Source of the DNA: an uncultured Peptococcaceae bacterium
GTDB taxonomy: Bacteria; Bacillota; Peptococcia; Peptococcales; Peptococcaceae
Assembly (NCBI GenBank): GCA_900552455.1
Contig: URZX01000002.1
Coordinates: 124,001 to 188,000 of the forward strand
Direction of reading: 5' to 3'
Length of the DNA: 64,000 bases
The notes below the pieces were generated by a model. It searched no databases. It saw only the letters and a program-made list of their open reading frames with translations, and was not told the origin of the DNA. The position numbers and the translations under genes were made by a program. Positions 15,739-23,931 of the stretch are shown here, piece by piece (within the stretch, counting starts at the first letter, position 1; each line of letters starts with the position of its first letter).

Positions 15739-16983
15739 TCAAATTGCTTCAAAAGAAAGGGTCGCCACTGCTGTGAAAACGCCATCGGCATAGCTTGTCT
15801 GCACGACGCCGTCGTAGCGGGCAGCGGCTGTGCGTGCGCTTGCCAGTCCCCAGCCGTGGAGCTCGCCGGATTTTGTCGTGGCGCAGTTTTCCTGCGGCGG
15901 ATGGGCGCTGTTTTCCACCTTGATCACAAGCGTTCTCCCGATGCGCCGCATCACCAGCCGCAACCAGCGCGCGTCGGTCTGCGCTGCAGCCTCGAGGGCG
16001 TTGTCAAGGAGGTTTCCGAGGATCGCGCAGAGATCGGCGCCGCGCAGATTGCTATGCGCCGGAAATTCCACCTCTGCTGTGAAACGGATGCCTGCTGCCT
16101 CAGCCGCCTGTGCCTTGCTTGCAATCAGCACATCCACGATCTCGTCGCCGGTCCAGACGCGCTCGGTCAGCGCTGACAGCGGCGCCTGCAGGCTGTCGAG
16201 ATAGGCGGCTGCTTCGGCGCTTTTTTCCTGCGCAACGAGCCGCCGCAGCACCCCCAGATGATTGTGAAGATCGTGAAAAAGCCGCGCATTCGTCGCATAG
16301 GTCTCAGACAAGCGCTGATACTCCCGCTCGGCGCTTTCCGCCTGCGCCGCACGCAGCTCGGCGAGCTCCCGCTCGGTATCGAGCTGGCTGCGCAGGTTGT
16401 AAACGAGCACGCCGATCATCAGGATGAGCGTGAGCATCAGCTGGAGCTCCGTCGCATCCGCAGGAATCGCCAGCCTGTGCTGCTCCTCGAGAGAGATCAG
16501 CGCCAGCAGACTCGCAAGGAAAAACGCAGCGAATCCCTTCATCGCCAGCGCGCGCGACAACGTCCTGCTGCGAAAGATCAGCACGAGCACAAGCGCCAGA
16601 CCATGCACAAGCCAGAGCGCTGCCTGCGCCTGAGCACTTGCGCCATCGAGAAAGGCTGCATCTGCGATGGCCACGCCCAGCCAGGCTGCCGCAAGAAAGC
16701 TCCAGAGCGCCAGCGCGATCTCGTAAAACGTCGCAACAAAGAGGCTCATGCGCCCGTCGCAGCCCAGGAGCCACGCTGCACAAAGCGCCATCGCTGCCAC
16801 CTCGAGCATCATCTGCGCCGGGTTCGGCCAGCCAAATGCGAGCGCGCCCAGCGCCGCCACGCCCACCAGCGCGCAGCGCGGCGAAAAGTGCTCGCATTTT
16901 CCGAGCAGGCGCGCAGTCAGATACAGTCCCAAAAGTGCTCTTAAAATCGCCGATAAGAGCACAGAGATTTCCACGCCGATCAT
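15739..16983 (-). CDS. AgrC-like sensor histidine kinase (GHKL type)
   Basis: This 414-residue membrane kinase has about six N-terminal membrane segments (residues 1-200), a coiled-coil linker, and a phosphoacceptor region RLFHDLHNHLGVLRRL. The GHKL ATPase domain follows, with ILGNLLDNALEAA (N box) and GWGLASARTAAARY (G box). This is the AgrC/ComD/BlpH-like architecture partnered with LytTR regulators. The ATG at 16983 overlaps the regulator stop as ATGA. The ligand is unknown; such kinases often sense peptides, but no precursor gene is visible nearby. Confidence 0.9.
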   Translation of the reverse strand: MIGVEISVLLSAILRALLGLYLTARLLGKCEHFSPRCALVGVAALGALAFGWPNPAQMMLEVAAMALCAAWLLGCDGRMSLFVATFYEIALALWSFLAAAWLGVAIADAAFLDGASAQAQAALWLVHGLALVLVLIFRSRTLSRALAMKGFAAFFLASLLALISLEEQHRLAIPADATELQLMLTLILMIGVLVYNLRSQLDTERELAELRAAQAESAEREYQRLSETYATNARLFHDLHNHLGVLRRLVAQEKSAEAAAYLDSLQAPLSALTERVWTGDEIVDVLIASKAQAAEAAGIRFTAEVEFPAHSNLRGADLCAILGNLLDNALEAAAQTDARWLRLVMRRIGRTLVIKVENSAHPPQENCATTKSGELHGWGLASARTAAARYDGVVQTSYADGVFTAVATLSFEAI

Positions 16984-17699
16984 AAGAGCGCCCCCCAATA
17001 GGCGGCAAGCTGCGCCTTTACCTCCGCCAGGTGTCCACGGCTGATGGGCAGACGCTGGCCGTTATCGAGTTCAGCGAAGCCCTCCTTCACTGCCAGCACG
17101 TGCACAAGATTGACGATCATGCCGCGGTCGATCATCACGAACGCCGGATCGTCCAACCGCTCCAGCACCGCCGCCAGACTCGTGCGCTCAAGCGTCGCAC
17201 CCTGAGTGGTGAGAAAGCAGACATTTTTGCCCTCGCGGGCAATATAGAGAATATCGCGTAGCGCCAGCTTTTCCAGCCGGTGCGCCGTTTGGATCGTATA
17301 GCTCTTGCCCTCCTCCAGCGCAATGAGTTGCGCTGCATCAAGAATCGCCTGTGGCAGCCGCTGCGCCAGCTCGTCCTTCGGCACATAGCGGAAAATGTTC
17401 AGCGCGTAGGCGTCGATCGCGTACTCACGGTGGCTCGTGATGAAGATCACCCGCACCTGCGGCAAGAGCGGCGCGATGCGCTCGACCAGCGCCATGCCGT
17501 CCAGCCCCGGCATTTCGATGTCGAGCAGGATCAGGTCGAACACACGCCCGTCCTCACAAATATCTGCCAGCAGGCTTTCGCTGTTCGTGTAGGTCTCCAC
17601 CGTTCCCCCATAACCACCGCCGGCAAGCGCCTGCTCTGCCAAAGTACGGTGCGCCGCCACTGCCTGCGCGTCGTCGTCACAGATCGCCAGTCGGATCAT
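16980..17699 (-). CDS. LytTR-family response regulator
   Basis: A 239-residue regulator with an N-terminal receiver domain (ICDDDAQ acid pocket, phosphoacceptor Asp in DLILLDIEMPGLDG, Lys in VPKDE). Its C-terminal LytTR DNA-binding domain contains LRDILYIAREGKNVCFLTT and FVMIDRGMIVNLVHV. Start 17699 follows GGAGGTGG. It is co-transcribed with the downstream kinase, and probable targets are its own operon and the ABC operon just beyond. Confidence 0.93.
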   Translation of the reverse strand: MIRLAICDDDAQAVAAHRTLAEQALAGGGYGGTVETYTNSESLLADICEDGRVFDLILLDIEMPGLDGMALVERIAPLLPQVRVIFITSHREYAIDAYALNIFRYVPKDELAQRLPQAILDAAQLIALEEGKSYTIQTAHRLEKLALRDILYIAREGKNVCFLTTQGATLERTSLAAVLERLDDPAFVMIDRGMIVNLVHVLAVKEGFAELDNGQRLPISRGHLAEVKAQLAAYWGALL

Positions 17700-17756
17700 C
17701 CGCTCCACCTCCATTCATTGTTATCCCTATTGTACCGCCAGTGGCTTTCCCGCGCA

Positions 17757-17787
17757 ACAAAAAGCGGCTCCGCCGTAACGGAGCCGC
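17757..17787 (-). terminator. Terminator of the GntR/ABC operon
   Basis: A 9-bp GCGGCTCCG/CGGAGCCGC stem with a 6-nt loop is followed by TTTTTGTT on the minus strand, 8 nt after the last permease stop. Confidence 0.88.
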
Positions 17788-17794
17788 AACCTAT

Positions 17795-18529
17795 TCACCA
17801 CCGCCATTCGAAGCGGCGCATCACTGCATAGCCGAGGAGCACGGCGATCCCGCTTGCCACTGCTGCCGTCGCGACGGCAGGCCAGATGAGCGGCGCCGCT
17901 TCTGCAGAAAAGCCCAGACAGACGATGAACGCATCGATCACCCTGCCGCTGAACAGTGCGAAGCTGCGGGAGACCTGCGTGAGCGTTGGCAGCACCACCA
18001 TCACCAGACAAAAGAGCACGATGGCGACGATCAAGCTGCGTCGTTTGCCAAGCCGCAGCGCGAGCGCGCCGATGAAATAGGACAGGCTCGCCAGAAAGAA
18101 AAAGCTGAAAAAGAGCAGCGCCCAGATGGCCAGCGCTCCCACATCGCTGCCGTATACCTGCATCACCGCCGACAGATAGCCCGGAATAAAGCCGCGCGCC
18201 ACCACTGGCAGCAGGGCGCCAACACCCGCCACTATTGCCGCGCCCAGCGCAAAGCCAAAGAGATCGCCGAGAAAGATGGCGCGACGCGTGAACCCATTCT
18301 GCTTAAAATATCGGTAGTTTTCCGACATCGCCACAGCGCCAACAACAATGGCCAATACCATCGCCAGCAGATCGATCCCCGGCACAGTTGTAAAGATCGC
18401 CTCGCCGGTGAGCCCCTGGATGACCAACAGCATGATCGCCATGCAGCCCAGCATCGCCCCGTAAAAGCTCGCAGCCATTTTAAGCGTGTTTAACGTTTCA
18501 CACCAGAGTAATGCTTTGATCGGTTTCAT
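17795..18529 (-). CDS. ABC transporter membrane protein (paralogue 2)
   Basis: A 244-residue protein with about six membrane segments. It is the second of two tandem paralogous permeases in a YtrA/YtrB-type operon. It shares the NGFTRRAIFLGDL motif with the NGFTRCYIFIATL of the upstream paralogue, placed after the second helix in both. The start has GAGAGGAGG at good spacing. The pair probably makes a heterodimeric channel with the upstream ATPase. Substrate unknown; related operons respond to cell-wall antibiotics. Confidence 0.8.
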   Translation of the reverse strand: MKPIKALLWCETLNTLKMAASFYGAMLGCMAIMLLVIQGLTGEAIFTTVPGIDLLAMVLAIVVGAVAMSENYRYFKQNGFTRRAIFLGDLFGFALGAAIVAGVGALLPVVARGFIPGYLSAVMQVYGSDVGALAIWALLFFSFFFLASLSYFIGALALRLGKRRSLIVAIVLFCLVMVVLPTLTQVSRSFALFSGRVIDAFIVCLGFSAEAAPLIWPAVATAAVASGIAVLLGYAVMRRFEWRW

Positions 18530-18542
18530 CAGAATCCTCCTC

Positions 18543-19280
18543 TCATCTCAATGGCGCCCGCCGCATAAGGGCGAAGCAGATGGCAAAGCCCACCACCGCC
18601 AGCACCGCCAGCGAAAGCAGCGGATTGGCCAGCTGCACGCCCTCCGCCGTGAAACCGGCGCAATGATAAATGAACGTTTCTGCCCCAGTGCCAATATCAT
18701 AACGCAGCGCATCGGGCAGCCATTCACGAAAAGCCATCGGCAATATCACCACGCCTGCACACCAAAGCGCGATCCCAAGGATCAGCGCACGTTTTGTCCC
18801 CAGCCGCGTCACCGTCAGCGCACAGAAGTAGCCAACACAGACCAGCACCAGGTACACCCCAAAGCGCCAGAGCCCCTGCAGCCAGAGCGTATGGTTCGGC
18901 CCATAAATCGCCGTGAAAAGCGACCAGTAGCCGTGCGCCACCCCCTCCAGAAACCGCGCCGCCAGCGTATCCACCAGTGCCAGCGTCGCCGCCGTCTGCA
19001 GAAAAAGCGCCAGCGTCGCGATGAAAATGTAACAACGCGTAAAACCATTCTGCAAAAGCATCTTAAAATCTTCTGCAAAGCCAAAAATGCCGAAGATGAA
19101 AATAAAAATCATCGCGCAGCTCTCCATACAGGCGAAATACGGATGGTCGAGACTGCCCCGCCCAAGCCAGGTCAATAATAACGTCACAGCCACCATGCTG
19201 AACTCAATGCAGTAGAAAATCGTCAGATATTTGATCGTCGTCGTGATCTCGAAAGCAACCAGCGGCCTCAGCTTACTCAT
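18543..19280 (-). CDS. ABC transporter membrane protein (paralogue 1)
   Basis: A 245-residue, six-helix membrane protein whose start overlaps the ATPase stop by 4 nt. It resembles its downstream neighbour in length, hydropathy and the NGFTR motif, so the two arose by duplication. The N-terminus MSKLRPLVAFEITTTIKYL is amphipathic, as in small ABC-2 permeases. It is placed in the GntR-controlled operon. Confidence 0.8.
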   Translation of the reverse strand: MSKLRPLVAFEITTTIKYLTIFYCIEFSMVAVTLLLTWLGRGSLDHPYFACMESCAMIFIFIFGIFGFAEDFKMLLQNGFTRCYIFIATLALFLQTAATLALVDTLAARFLEGVAHGYWSLFTAIYGPNHTLWLQGLWRFGVYLVLVCVGYFCALTVTRLGTKRALILGIALWCAGVVILPMAFREWLPDALRYDIGTGAETFIYHCAGFTAEGVQLANPLLSLAVLAVVGFAICFALMRRAPLR

Positions 19281-20143
19281 GACGCTCCCTCCTCTGCTTC
19301 CGTCAGCTTGACAAAGAGCTTCTGCAGATTCAGCGCCGTGAACTGCAGATTCACCCCCTCCGGCACCGGCGTGCGCGCACCGAGCACATAGGCCAGCTTC
19401 AGCCCGCCGAGATTGTCCACGCCGATCACACGCTTATCCATACAGTAGCGGTCCACATCGCCCGCAAAACCGCTCACCGTGTAGCCCTGGGATAAGAGCA
19501 CTTCGACATTCTCGGATAAGAGCACTTTGCCGCGATCAATGAGCACCACTTCCTCGATCAGATTCGCCACCTCCTCGATGAGATGAGTGGCGATGATCAG
19601 CGTGTTCCCCTCGCGCTCGTATTTTTCCAGCAGCAGCTTGTAAAACAGCTCGCGGTTGTTCGCATCCAGCCCCAGCACCGGCTCGTCGAAGATCACATAG
19701 GGCACATCCAGCGCCAGCGCCACCGTCAGCTTAAAGATCGACTGATAGCCCTTGGACAGCGCCTTGAATTTCTTGCGCTCGTCCAGCCCGAAAAGCGCCG
19801 CGATTTCGTGCGCCCGCTCGATGTCAAAGTGCTCGTAAAAGCGCGCCGTCCACTTGAAATGATCGCGCACCCTGAGCGCCGGACTGTAGAGATCCTGCTC
19901 GCTCATGCAAAAGAGCTTGTCGTGCACGCGCATATTCTCCACCGCGTTTTCACCATCGATCGTCACCGTGCCGCCGCTTGCGAAAATGCGGCTCGCGATG
20001 ATGTTCAACAGCGTCGTCTTCCCCGCGCCATTGCGGCCCAGGAGGCCGTAGATCTTCCCCGGCGCAAAGGTGAGCGTCACGTCGTCCAGTGCCGCCACAT
20101 TTTTGTAGTGCTTCGATACGTTTTTGATCTCAATCCCGTTCAT
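19277..20143 (-). CDS. ABC transporter ATP-binding protein, YtrB-like
   Basis: A 288-residue ABC ATPase with Walker A GRNGAGKTT, Walker B YVIFDEPVLGLD and switch His in IIATHLIEE. The signature loop LSKGYQS departs from LSGGQ, as is usual for YtrB-type ATPases controlled by GntR regulators. The C-terminal ~70 residues form an accessory domain seen in this subgroup. The start overlaps the GntR gene by 14 nt and has a GAGGGGG site. Confidence 0.9.
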   Translation of the reverse strand: MNGIEIKNVSKHYKNVAALDDVTLTFAPGKIYGLLGRNGAGKTTLLNIIASRIFASGGTVTIDGENAVENMRVHDKLFCMSEQDLYSPALRVRDHFKWTARFYEHFDIERAHEIAALFGLDERKKFKALSKGYQSIFKLTVALALDVPYVIFDEPVLGLDANNRELFYKLLLEKYEREGNTLIIATHLIEEVANLIEEVVLIDRGKVLLSENVEVLLSQGYTVSGFAGDVDRYCMDKRVIGVDNLGGLKLAYVLGARTPVPEGVNLQFTALNLQKLFVKLTEAEEGAS

Positions 20144-20507
20144 GGTTGTACCCCCTCTCGATCAGCGCGATGACCTCGTCCTTCGTCACCGCCAGCTTCT
20201 CTGCTTCAACAACAAGCGGCTCAATGTAGCGCTCGTAAAACTGCGCCTGCCGCTTTTTCTGGATCACAGCCACAGCACCGTCACTGACGAACATGCCCAG
20301 GCCGCGTTTTTTGTAGATAATGCCTTCGTCCACCAACAGATTCATCCCCTTCAGCACCGTGTGCGGATTGATCGCCAGAAGCGCCGCGATCTCATTCGTC
20401 GACGGCACCTTCTCGCCTTCCGGATAAATCCCCGTAAAGATCGCATCCTCCAGCTGCTCCGCAATCTGGAGAAAGATCGGCTTTTCACTTGTCGGATCGA
20501 TCGTCAT
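20130..20507 (-). CDS. GntR-family (YtrA-like) transcriptional regulator
   Basis: A 125-residue repressor with the short YtrA architecture. A winged helix-turn-helix (PIFLQIAEQLEDAIFTGIYP, then KVPSTNEIAALLAINPHTVL, with wing YKKRGLGMFV) is followed by a ~50-residue helical dimerisation tail and no large effector domain. It has an AAGGAGG site and is the first gene of the operon. A palindrome overlapping the transcription start strongly suggests autoregulation. Confidence 0.93.
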   Translation of the reverse strand: MTIDPTSEKPIFLQIAEQLEDAIFTGIYPEGEKVPSTNEIAALLAINPHTVLKGMNLLVDEGIIYKKRGLGMFVSDGAVAVIQKKRQAQFYERYIEPLVVEAEKLAVTKDEVIALIERGYNHERD

Positions 20508-20531
20508 GCGCCCACCTCCTTGTCGTTTGCC

Positions 20532-20555
20532 GGTTAGTCACTCAACTAACTAACC
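20532..20555 (-). promoter_or_regulatory. Probable GntR operator
   Basis: GGTTAGT and ACTAACC form a perfect 7-bp inverted repeat separated by 10 bp, lying from about +5 to +28 of the predicted transcript and upstream of the AAGGAGG site. Confidence 0.7.
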
Positions 20556-20566
20556 GTCACACTTAA

Positions 20567-20595
20567 AGCATACAATACAGACCAGCGCCTGTCAA
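20567..20595 (-). promoter_or_regulatory. Promoter of the GntR/ABC operon
   Basis: A perfect TTGACA is followed 17 nt later by TATGCT on the minus strand, immediately upstream of the GntR operator. Confidence 0.82.
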
Positions 20596-20962
20596 GGATT
20601 GTTTTTTCGCGAAATAAAAAACGACCGCCACAAGCAGCCACAGCGCGCGCTGGGCGCAGCTTTTGCGCCATCCTCCGCCAGGAATATCAGCAGGGCACTC
20701 GCGCCCGACTCCGCGAAAACGCGCAGATTTGCGTTTTAACGCTGGGGAATCGTTCTGAAGGTACCGAGATGCCATTCATGCTCCTTCCGTCGCGCTGCGA
20801 CGATTTTAGACGTGCTCAGCGTGATTTGTGCATTTGGCATCCACCCCCATTTTTTCTTTCGGGCAAAAAATCGCGTGATCCGCCACGATCGTCGCACATT
20901 TTCTGAGCTGGCATCGGCTGGTTCTCCGCGCCAGCGAGATTTGCTGAAAATCCCTGGCGAAA

Positions 20963-21022
20963 AATGCGCCCATGGTGCAGCGACAGCTGCGCAGAAAGCC
21001 GCTGCCGCGCAAGCATTTGCTT
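20963..21022. repeat. Divergent direct repeat flanking phzF, copy 1
   Basis: The stretch around GGTGCAGCGACAGCTGCGCA and GCCGCTGCCGCGCAAGCATT corresponds to 22133-22194 on the other side of phzF, with roughly three quarters of positions matching by eye and the same orientation. Confidence 0.6.
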
Positions 21023-21100
21023 TTTCGTCACCAGGATCTTTTGAACTTGACAAAAATCAGCCAAAATGTGCGCGTGGGGGCGCCGCGCCATTGGCGCTCG

Positions 21101-21153
21101 CTCTATCTCTCACTCTATCTCTATCTCTTACTCTAACTCTATCTCTAACTCTG
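21101..21153. repeat. Degenerate CTCTAT hexanucleotide array
   Basis: About nine 6-bp units of the form CTCTAT, CTCTCA, CTCTTA or CTCTAA lie in tandem, just after CGCCATTGGCGCTCG. A similar GC-rich box (CGCATGGCGGCGCTCG) precedes the second array near 22238. Confidence 0.85.
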
Positions 21154-21213
21154 GTGGACAAATGTCCGCTCTATTCACCGAGCGCATGCTGAAGCACATC
21201 TTCGCCACTTGCA

Positions 21214-21249
21214 GAAAAGGACCGAATGCACCAAAACGTTCGGCCCTTT
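21214..21249 (-). terminator. Terminator of phzF-family gene
   Basis: AAAGG-CCGAA pairs with TTCGG-CCTTT (one mismatch inside) six nt after the stop, followed by TTTTC on the minus strand. Confidence 0.65.
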
Positions 21250-21254
21250 GTGAT

Positions 21255-22034
21255 TCATACCATGATATTTCCCTGCAGATAAAGCACAGCGCTGCCGCTT
21301 ACACGCACAGCCTGCTCTTCCAACGTGCAATAGAGCAGACCGCCGCGCGGCGACAGCTGACGCGCTGAGAGCGTCCCCTTGCGCAACCATTTCGCCCAAA
21401 GCGGCGTGAGCACACAGTGCGACGAACCCGTCACAGGATCTTCCTCGCCCAGCTCAGGGCAGAAATAGCGCGAGACAATATCCACCTCCGTTCCCTGCGC
21501 TGTGAGCACAATGCCGAGCCACGACGAGAGTGTTCTGAGCTTCTCATAATCCGGCTGATAATCGCGCACAGCCCGCTCATTCTCCAGCACCACAAAGAGA
21601 TCCCGCGCTTCATACGCATCCACAACCTGCGCAAGCTGCAAAGCCTCGGCAAGCGCCGGCGTCCAGGCCACAGAGCGCGGTTCTCTGCGCGGCAACGCCA
21701 TCTCAAAACGCGCACCCTGTCGCTCCACAGTGAGCAGTCCGCTTTCCGTCTCAAAGGCCACACGCGTGCGTCCCGGCTCCAAATGGTTCATCACCACAAA
21801 CGCCGCCGCCAGCGTCCCATGGCCACAGAGATCGATCTCATCCAGCGGCGTGAACCAGCGCAAGCTGTAGTGCCCATCCGCGCCCAACAGAAACGCCGTT
21901 TCCGGCAGGCGATTTTCTGCCGCGATCCGCTGCATCTGCGCCTCCTCAAGCGGCGCCGCGAGCACACAGACCCCCGCTGGATTGCCGCCAAAAGGCCGCT
22001 CCGCAAACGCATCCACAACAAAATAATCCAGCAT
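21255..22034 (-). CDS. PhzF-family isomerase/epimerase-like protein
   Basis: A 259-residue member of the PhzF / diaminopimelate-epimerase-fold family, which includes PhzF isomerase and many uncharacterised enzymes. The catalytic Glu lies in AENRLPETAFL. The second family loop DLCGHGTLAAAF and the C-terminal EEDPVTGSSHCVL (usual form EDPVTGSA) are present. The ATG at 22034 has a GAGAGGAG site and begins at the conserved FVVDAFAERPFGGNPAGVC. An upstream in-frame reading is non-coding-like. No phenazine genes are near, so the substrate is unknown. Confidence 0.92.
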   Translation of the reverse strand: MLDYFVVDAFAERPFGGNPAGVCVLAAPLEEAQMQRIAAENRLPETAFLLGADGHYSLRWFTPLDEIDLCGHGTLAAAFVVMNHLEPGRTRVAFETESGLLTVERQGARFEMALPRREPRSVAWTPALAEALQLAQVVDAYEARDLFVVLENERAVRDYQPDYEKLRTLSSWLGIVLTAQGTEVDIVSRYFCPELGEEDPVTGSSHCVLTPLWAKWLRKGTLSARQLSPRGGLLYCTLEEQAVRVSGSAVLYLQGNIMV

Positions 22035-22132
22035 GCTACCAACTCCTCTCTCGTTCGTTCTTGTGACGCCATAATACCACACCTCGTCAGCGCGTGCACA
22101 GCATATTCCCGACGCTGCTGCAACGAGATAGA

Positions 22133-22194
22133 AAAATCGCACCCAACGTGCAGCGCCAGCTGCACAGAAAAACGCTGCCGCACACCCATTTGCA
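22133..22194. repeat. Divergent direct repeat flanking phzF, copy 2
   Basis: This segment (GTGCAGCGCCAGCTGCACAG, then AACGCTGCCGCACACCCATT) parallels 20963-21022 in order and orientation. Confidence 0.6.
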
Positions 22195-22237
22195 CCGCGC
22201 ATGGCGGCGCTCGGTGAACAATAGGGGTATTATATCT

Positions 22238-22306
22238 CAGTACCAGTAGCAGTAGCAGTAACAGTAGCAGTAACAGTAACAGTAACATTTACAGTAACAG
22301 TAACAG
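22238..22306. repeat. Degenerate CAGTAA/CAGTAG hexanucleotide array
   Basis: About ten tandem 6-bp units, mostly CAGTAA or CAGTAG, are interrupted once by CATTTA. The unit length matches the CTCTAT array 1.1 kb to the left, but the sequence differs. Confidence 0.88.
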
Positions 22307-22507
22307 CTTGATTTGCTTAAGGGTGCTTTAGGGTGCTTGAATTTGCTTGAACCGTCCACTGTCCGCGCACAACTCTCGCCGATCACGCGCCGCCGCGCGT
22401 CCACCACTGGCGCACAGCTTTTGCTGCAGCGCTCAATCTCAGCGCCCACTCCACCATGCGCGCACAAAGATTTCCTCACAAAACACCAAATTTCTTAAAA
22501 TTTCATA

Positions 22508-22536
22508 TTGACAAGCGCTTTTCATCCCGCTAAAAT
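22508..22536 (+). promoter_or_regulatory. Promoter of the T-box / trpXYZ operon
   Basis: A perfect TTGACA lies 17 nt before TAAAAT; transcription would start near 22543 at the 5' edge of the T-box. Confidence 0.85.
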
Positions 22537-22542
22537 AAATGC

Positions 22543-22806
22543 AAACCAGAGATGTGGAAGTAAAACCAGCACACGGTTGCAGAGAGAGTCGGGGACGGTG
22601 GAAGCCTGACGAACACGCGCTGGCACAATGGGCCACGGAGGGCACTGTGAAAAGTTCGTCTTAGTAGCAGCTGACGTGACACTCGCGTTAAGGGTGAGGG
22701 ATGTGTTGGCATCCTGCATGAGGTGAGCGCGCAAGCGCTAAATAAGGTGGTACCGCAGATGAAATTCAAGCATCTGTCCTTTCTGAAGGACAGGTGCTTT
22801 TTGTTT
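22543..22806 (+). ncRNA. T-box riboswitch, probably tryptophan-specific
   Basis: The leader has the T-box landmarks in order. AGAGAG (22581-22586) and GGTGGAAGC (22597-22605) belong to stem I. A candidate specifier TGG sits at 22629-22631 in the context ACAATGGGCC. The T-box bulge AAGGTGGTACCGCA lies at 22744-22757. A strong terminator follows (arms 22768-22782 and 22786-22800, then TTTTTGTTT). Uncharged tRNA pairing with the TGGT of the bulge would favour the antiterminator. Trp specificity is inferred from the TGG triplet and from the trpX-like gene downstream; the alternative TGG at 22620-22622 gives the same amino acid. Confidence 0.88.
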
Positions 22807-22866
22807 ACCTGCCGCCGCCCACCCACTGGCGAACCAACAAATTTCAAAAATTTGGAGGAAAAAACC

Positions 22867-23904
22867 ATGAAAAAGAACACACTCAAAAAACTCGCTGCAT
22901 CTGTACTCGCTTGCACCATGCTTGTCACCTTCGCCGGTTGTGGGGGCGGCGGCTCCGATTCGTCGCAGGGCTCTGCTGCCAGCGCTTCTGCTGAAAGCTC
23001 TGGCGATGTGAAAACCGTCGCGATCGTGCAGCAGATGGACAACCCGGCCTTCGACGATATGCGCGAAGGGCTGATCGAAGAGCTGGAAGCCAAGGGCTAC
23101 GGCGAAGACAAGGTAAAGATCGAATACCAGAACGCCCAGGGCGATGCCTCGAACCTCAACACGATCGTGCAGAACCTGGTGCAGGAAGACGTTGACGTGC
23201 TGGCGCCGATCGCCACCCCTGCTGCTCAGGCCTGTGTGGCTGCCGGCAGCGACATTCCTGTTTTCTTCACCTCTGTGAGCGATCCTGTTGCCGCTGGCAT
23301 CATCAGCGACATGGAAAAACCTGACAAAAACGCCACTGGCACATCCAACGCGATCCCTGTGGAAGACATCTTCGCCCTCATGGAAAAACTGACGCCGGAT
23401 GTGAAGACGGTCGGCATTGTCTACAACACGAGTGAAGACAACGCAGTCTCCACTGTTGAATCGGCGAAGGCTTATCTCGAAGAAAACGGCTACACCGTCG
23501 AAGAATCTGTCGTCACGAACTCTTCCGAAGTGCAGCAGGCCTGCCAGAATCTCTTCCCAAATGTGGACGCTGTCTTCATTCCAAACTCGGCAATGGTCCA
23601 GAGCGCAATGGCGCTGGTCGCTGATATCGCCGCTGAATACAAGCTGCCAACCTACGCCAGCAGCGCCGCCACTGTTGAAACCGGTGCCATGGCCACCGTT
23701 GCCATGAGCGACAAAGAGATCGGCGCCGCCACTGCGGACATGATCATCCAGTACCTCGAAGGCACCGCTGTTGAAGACATTCCATCCGTCGTCTTCCCAG
23801 CGAGCGACACCGTCCTCAACGAAGACTACATCGCTGAAATCGGCATCACCTTCCCAGATGGCGCCACCGACGGTGCAACCTTTGTTCAAACCACTGCAGA
23901 ATAA
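22867..23904 (+). CDS. trpX: ABC transporter substrate-binding lipoprotein, TrpX-like
   Basis: A 345-residue solute-binding protein of the ABC_sub_bind family (PF04392), the group that includes the T-box-controlled tryptophan transporter component TrpX. It starts with a lipoprotein signal (MKKNTLKKLAASVLACTMLV, then TFAGC, lipobox Cys about residue 24) and a Gly/Ser/Ala-rich linker. Two periplasmic-binding lobes follow, including VAIVQQMDNPAFDDMREG. The ATG at 22867 has GGAGG 9 nt upstream; a longer in-frame reading would run through the riboswitch. It is the first gene of a three-gene importer operon. Confidence 0.88.
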   Translation: MKKNTLKKLAASVLACTMLVTFAGCGGGGSDSSQGSAASASAESSGDVKTVAIVQQMDNPAFDDMREGLIEELEAKGYGEDKVKIEYQNAQGDASNLNTIVQNLVQEDVDVLAPIATPAAQACVAAGSDIPVFFTSVSDPVAAGIISDMEKPDKNATGTSNAIPVEDIFALMEKLTPDVKTVGIVYNTSEDNAVSTVESAKAYLEENGYTVEESVVTNSSEVQQACQNLFPNVDAVFIPNSAMVQSAMALVADIAAEYKLPTYASSAATVETGAMATVAMSDKEIGAATADMIIQYLEGTAVEDIPSVVFPASDTVLNEDYIAEIGITFPDGATDGATFVQTTAE

Positions 23905-23931
23905 TCTTGCTTTCTAAGGAGATGCATTCTC

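Larger units (their letters stand above)
20596..21213. other. Gene-free region with duplicated segment and microsatellite
   Basis: About 620 nt contain no ORF with a credible ribosome site. The only structures seen are the segment at 20963-21022 that recurs on the other side of phzF, and the CTCTAT-type array at 21101-21153. Confidence 0.6.
22035..22507. other. Gene-free region between phzF and the T-box
   Basis: About 470 nt carry the second copy of the phzF-flanking repeat, the CAGTAA array, and short direct repeats of GGGTGCTT around 22326-22345. No ORF here has a credible start. Confidence 0.55.

Noticed and set aside
21101-22306. Possible CRISPR array
   Set aside because: Units are 6 bp and tandem with no spacers, and there are no cas genes.
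22723-22866. N-terminal extension of the TrpX-like protein
   Set aside because: The frame runs through the T-box bulge and terminator; a lipoprotein signal with GGAGG starts at 22867.
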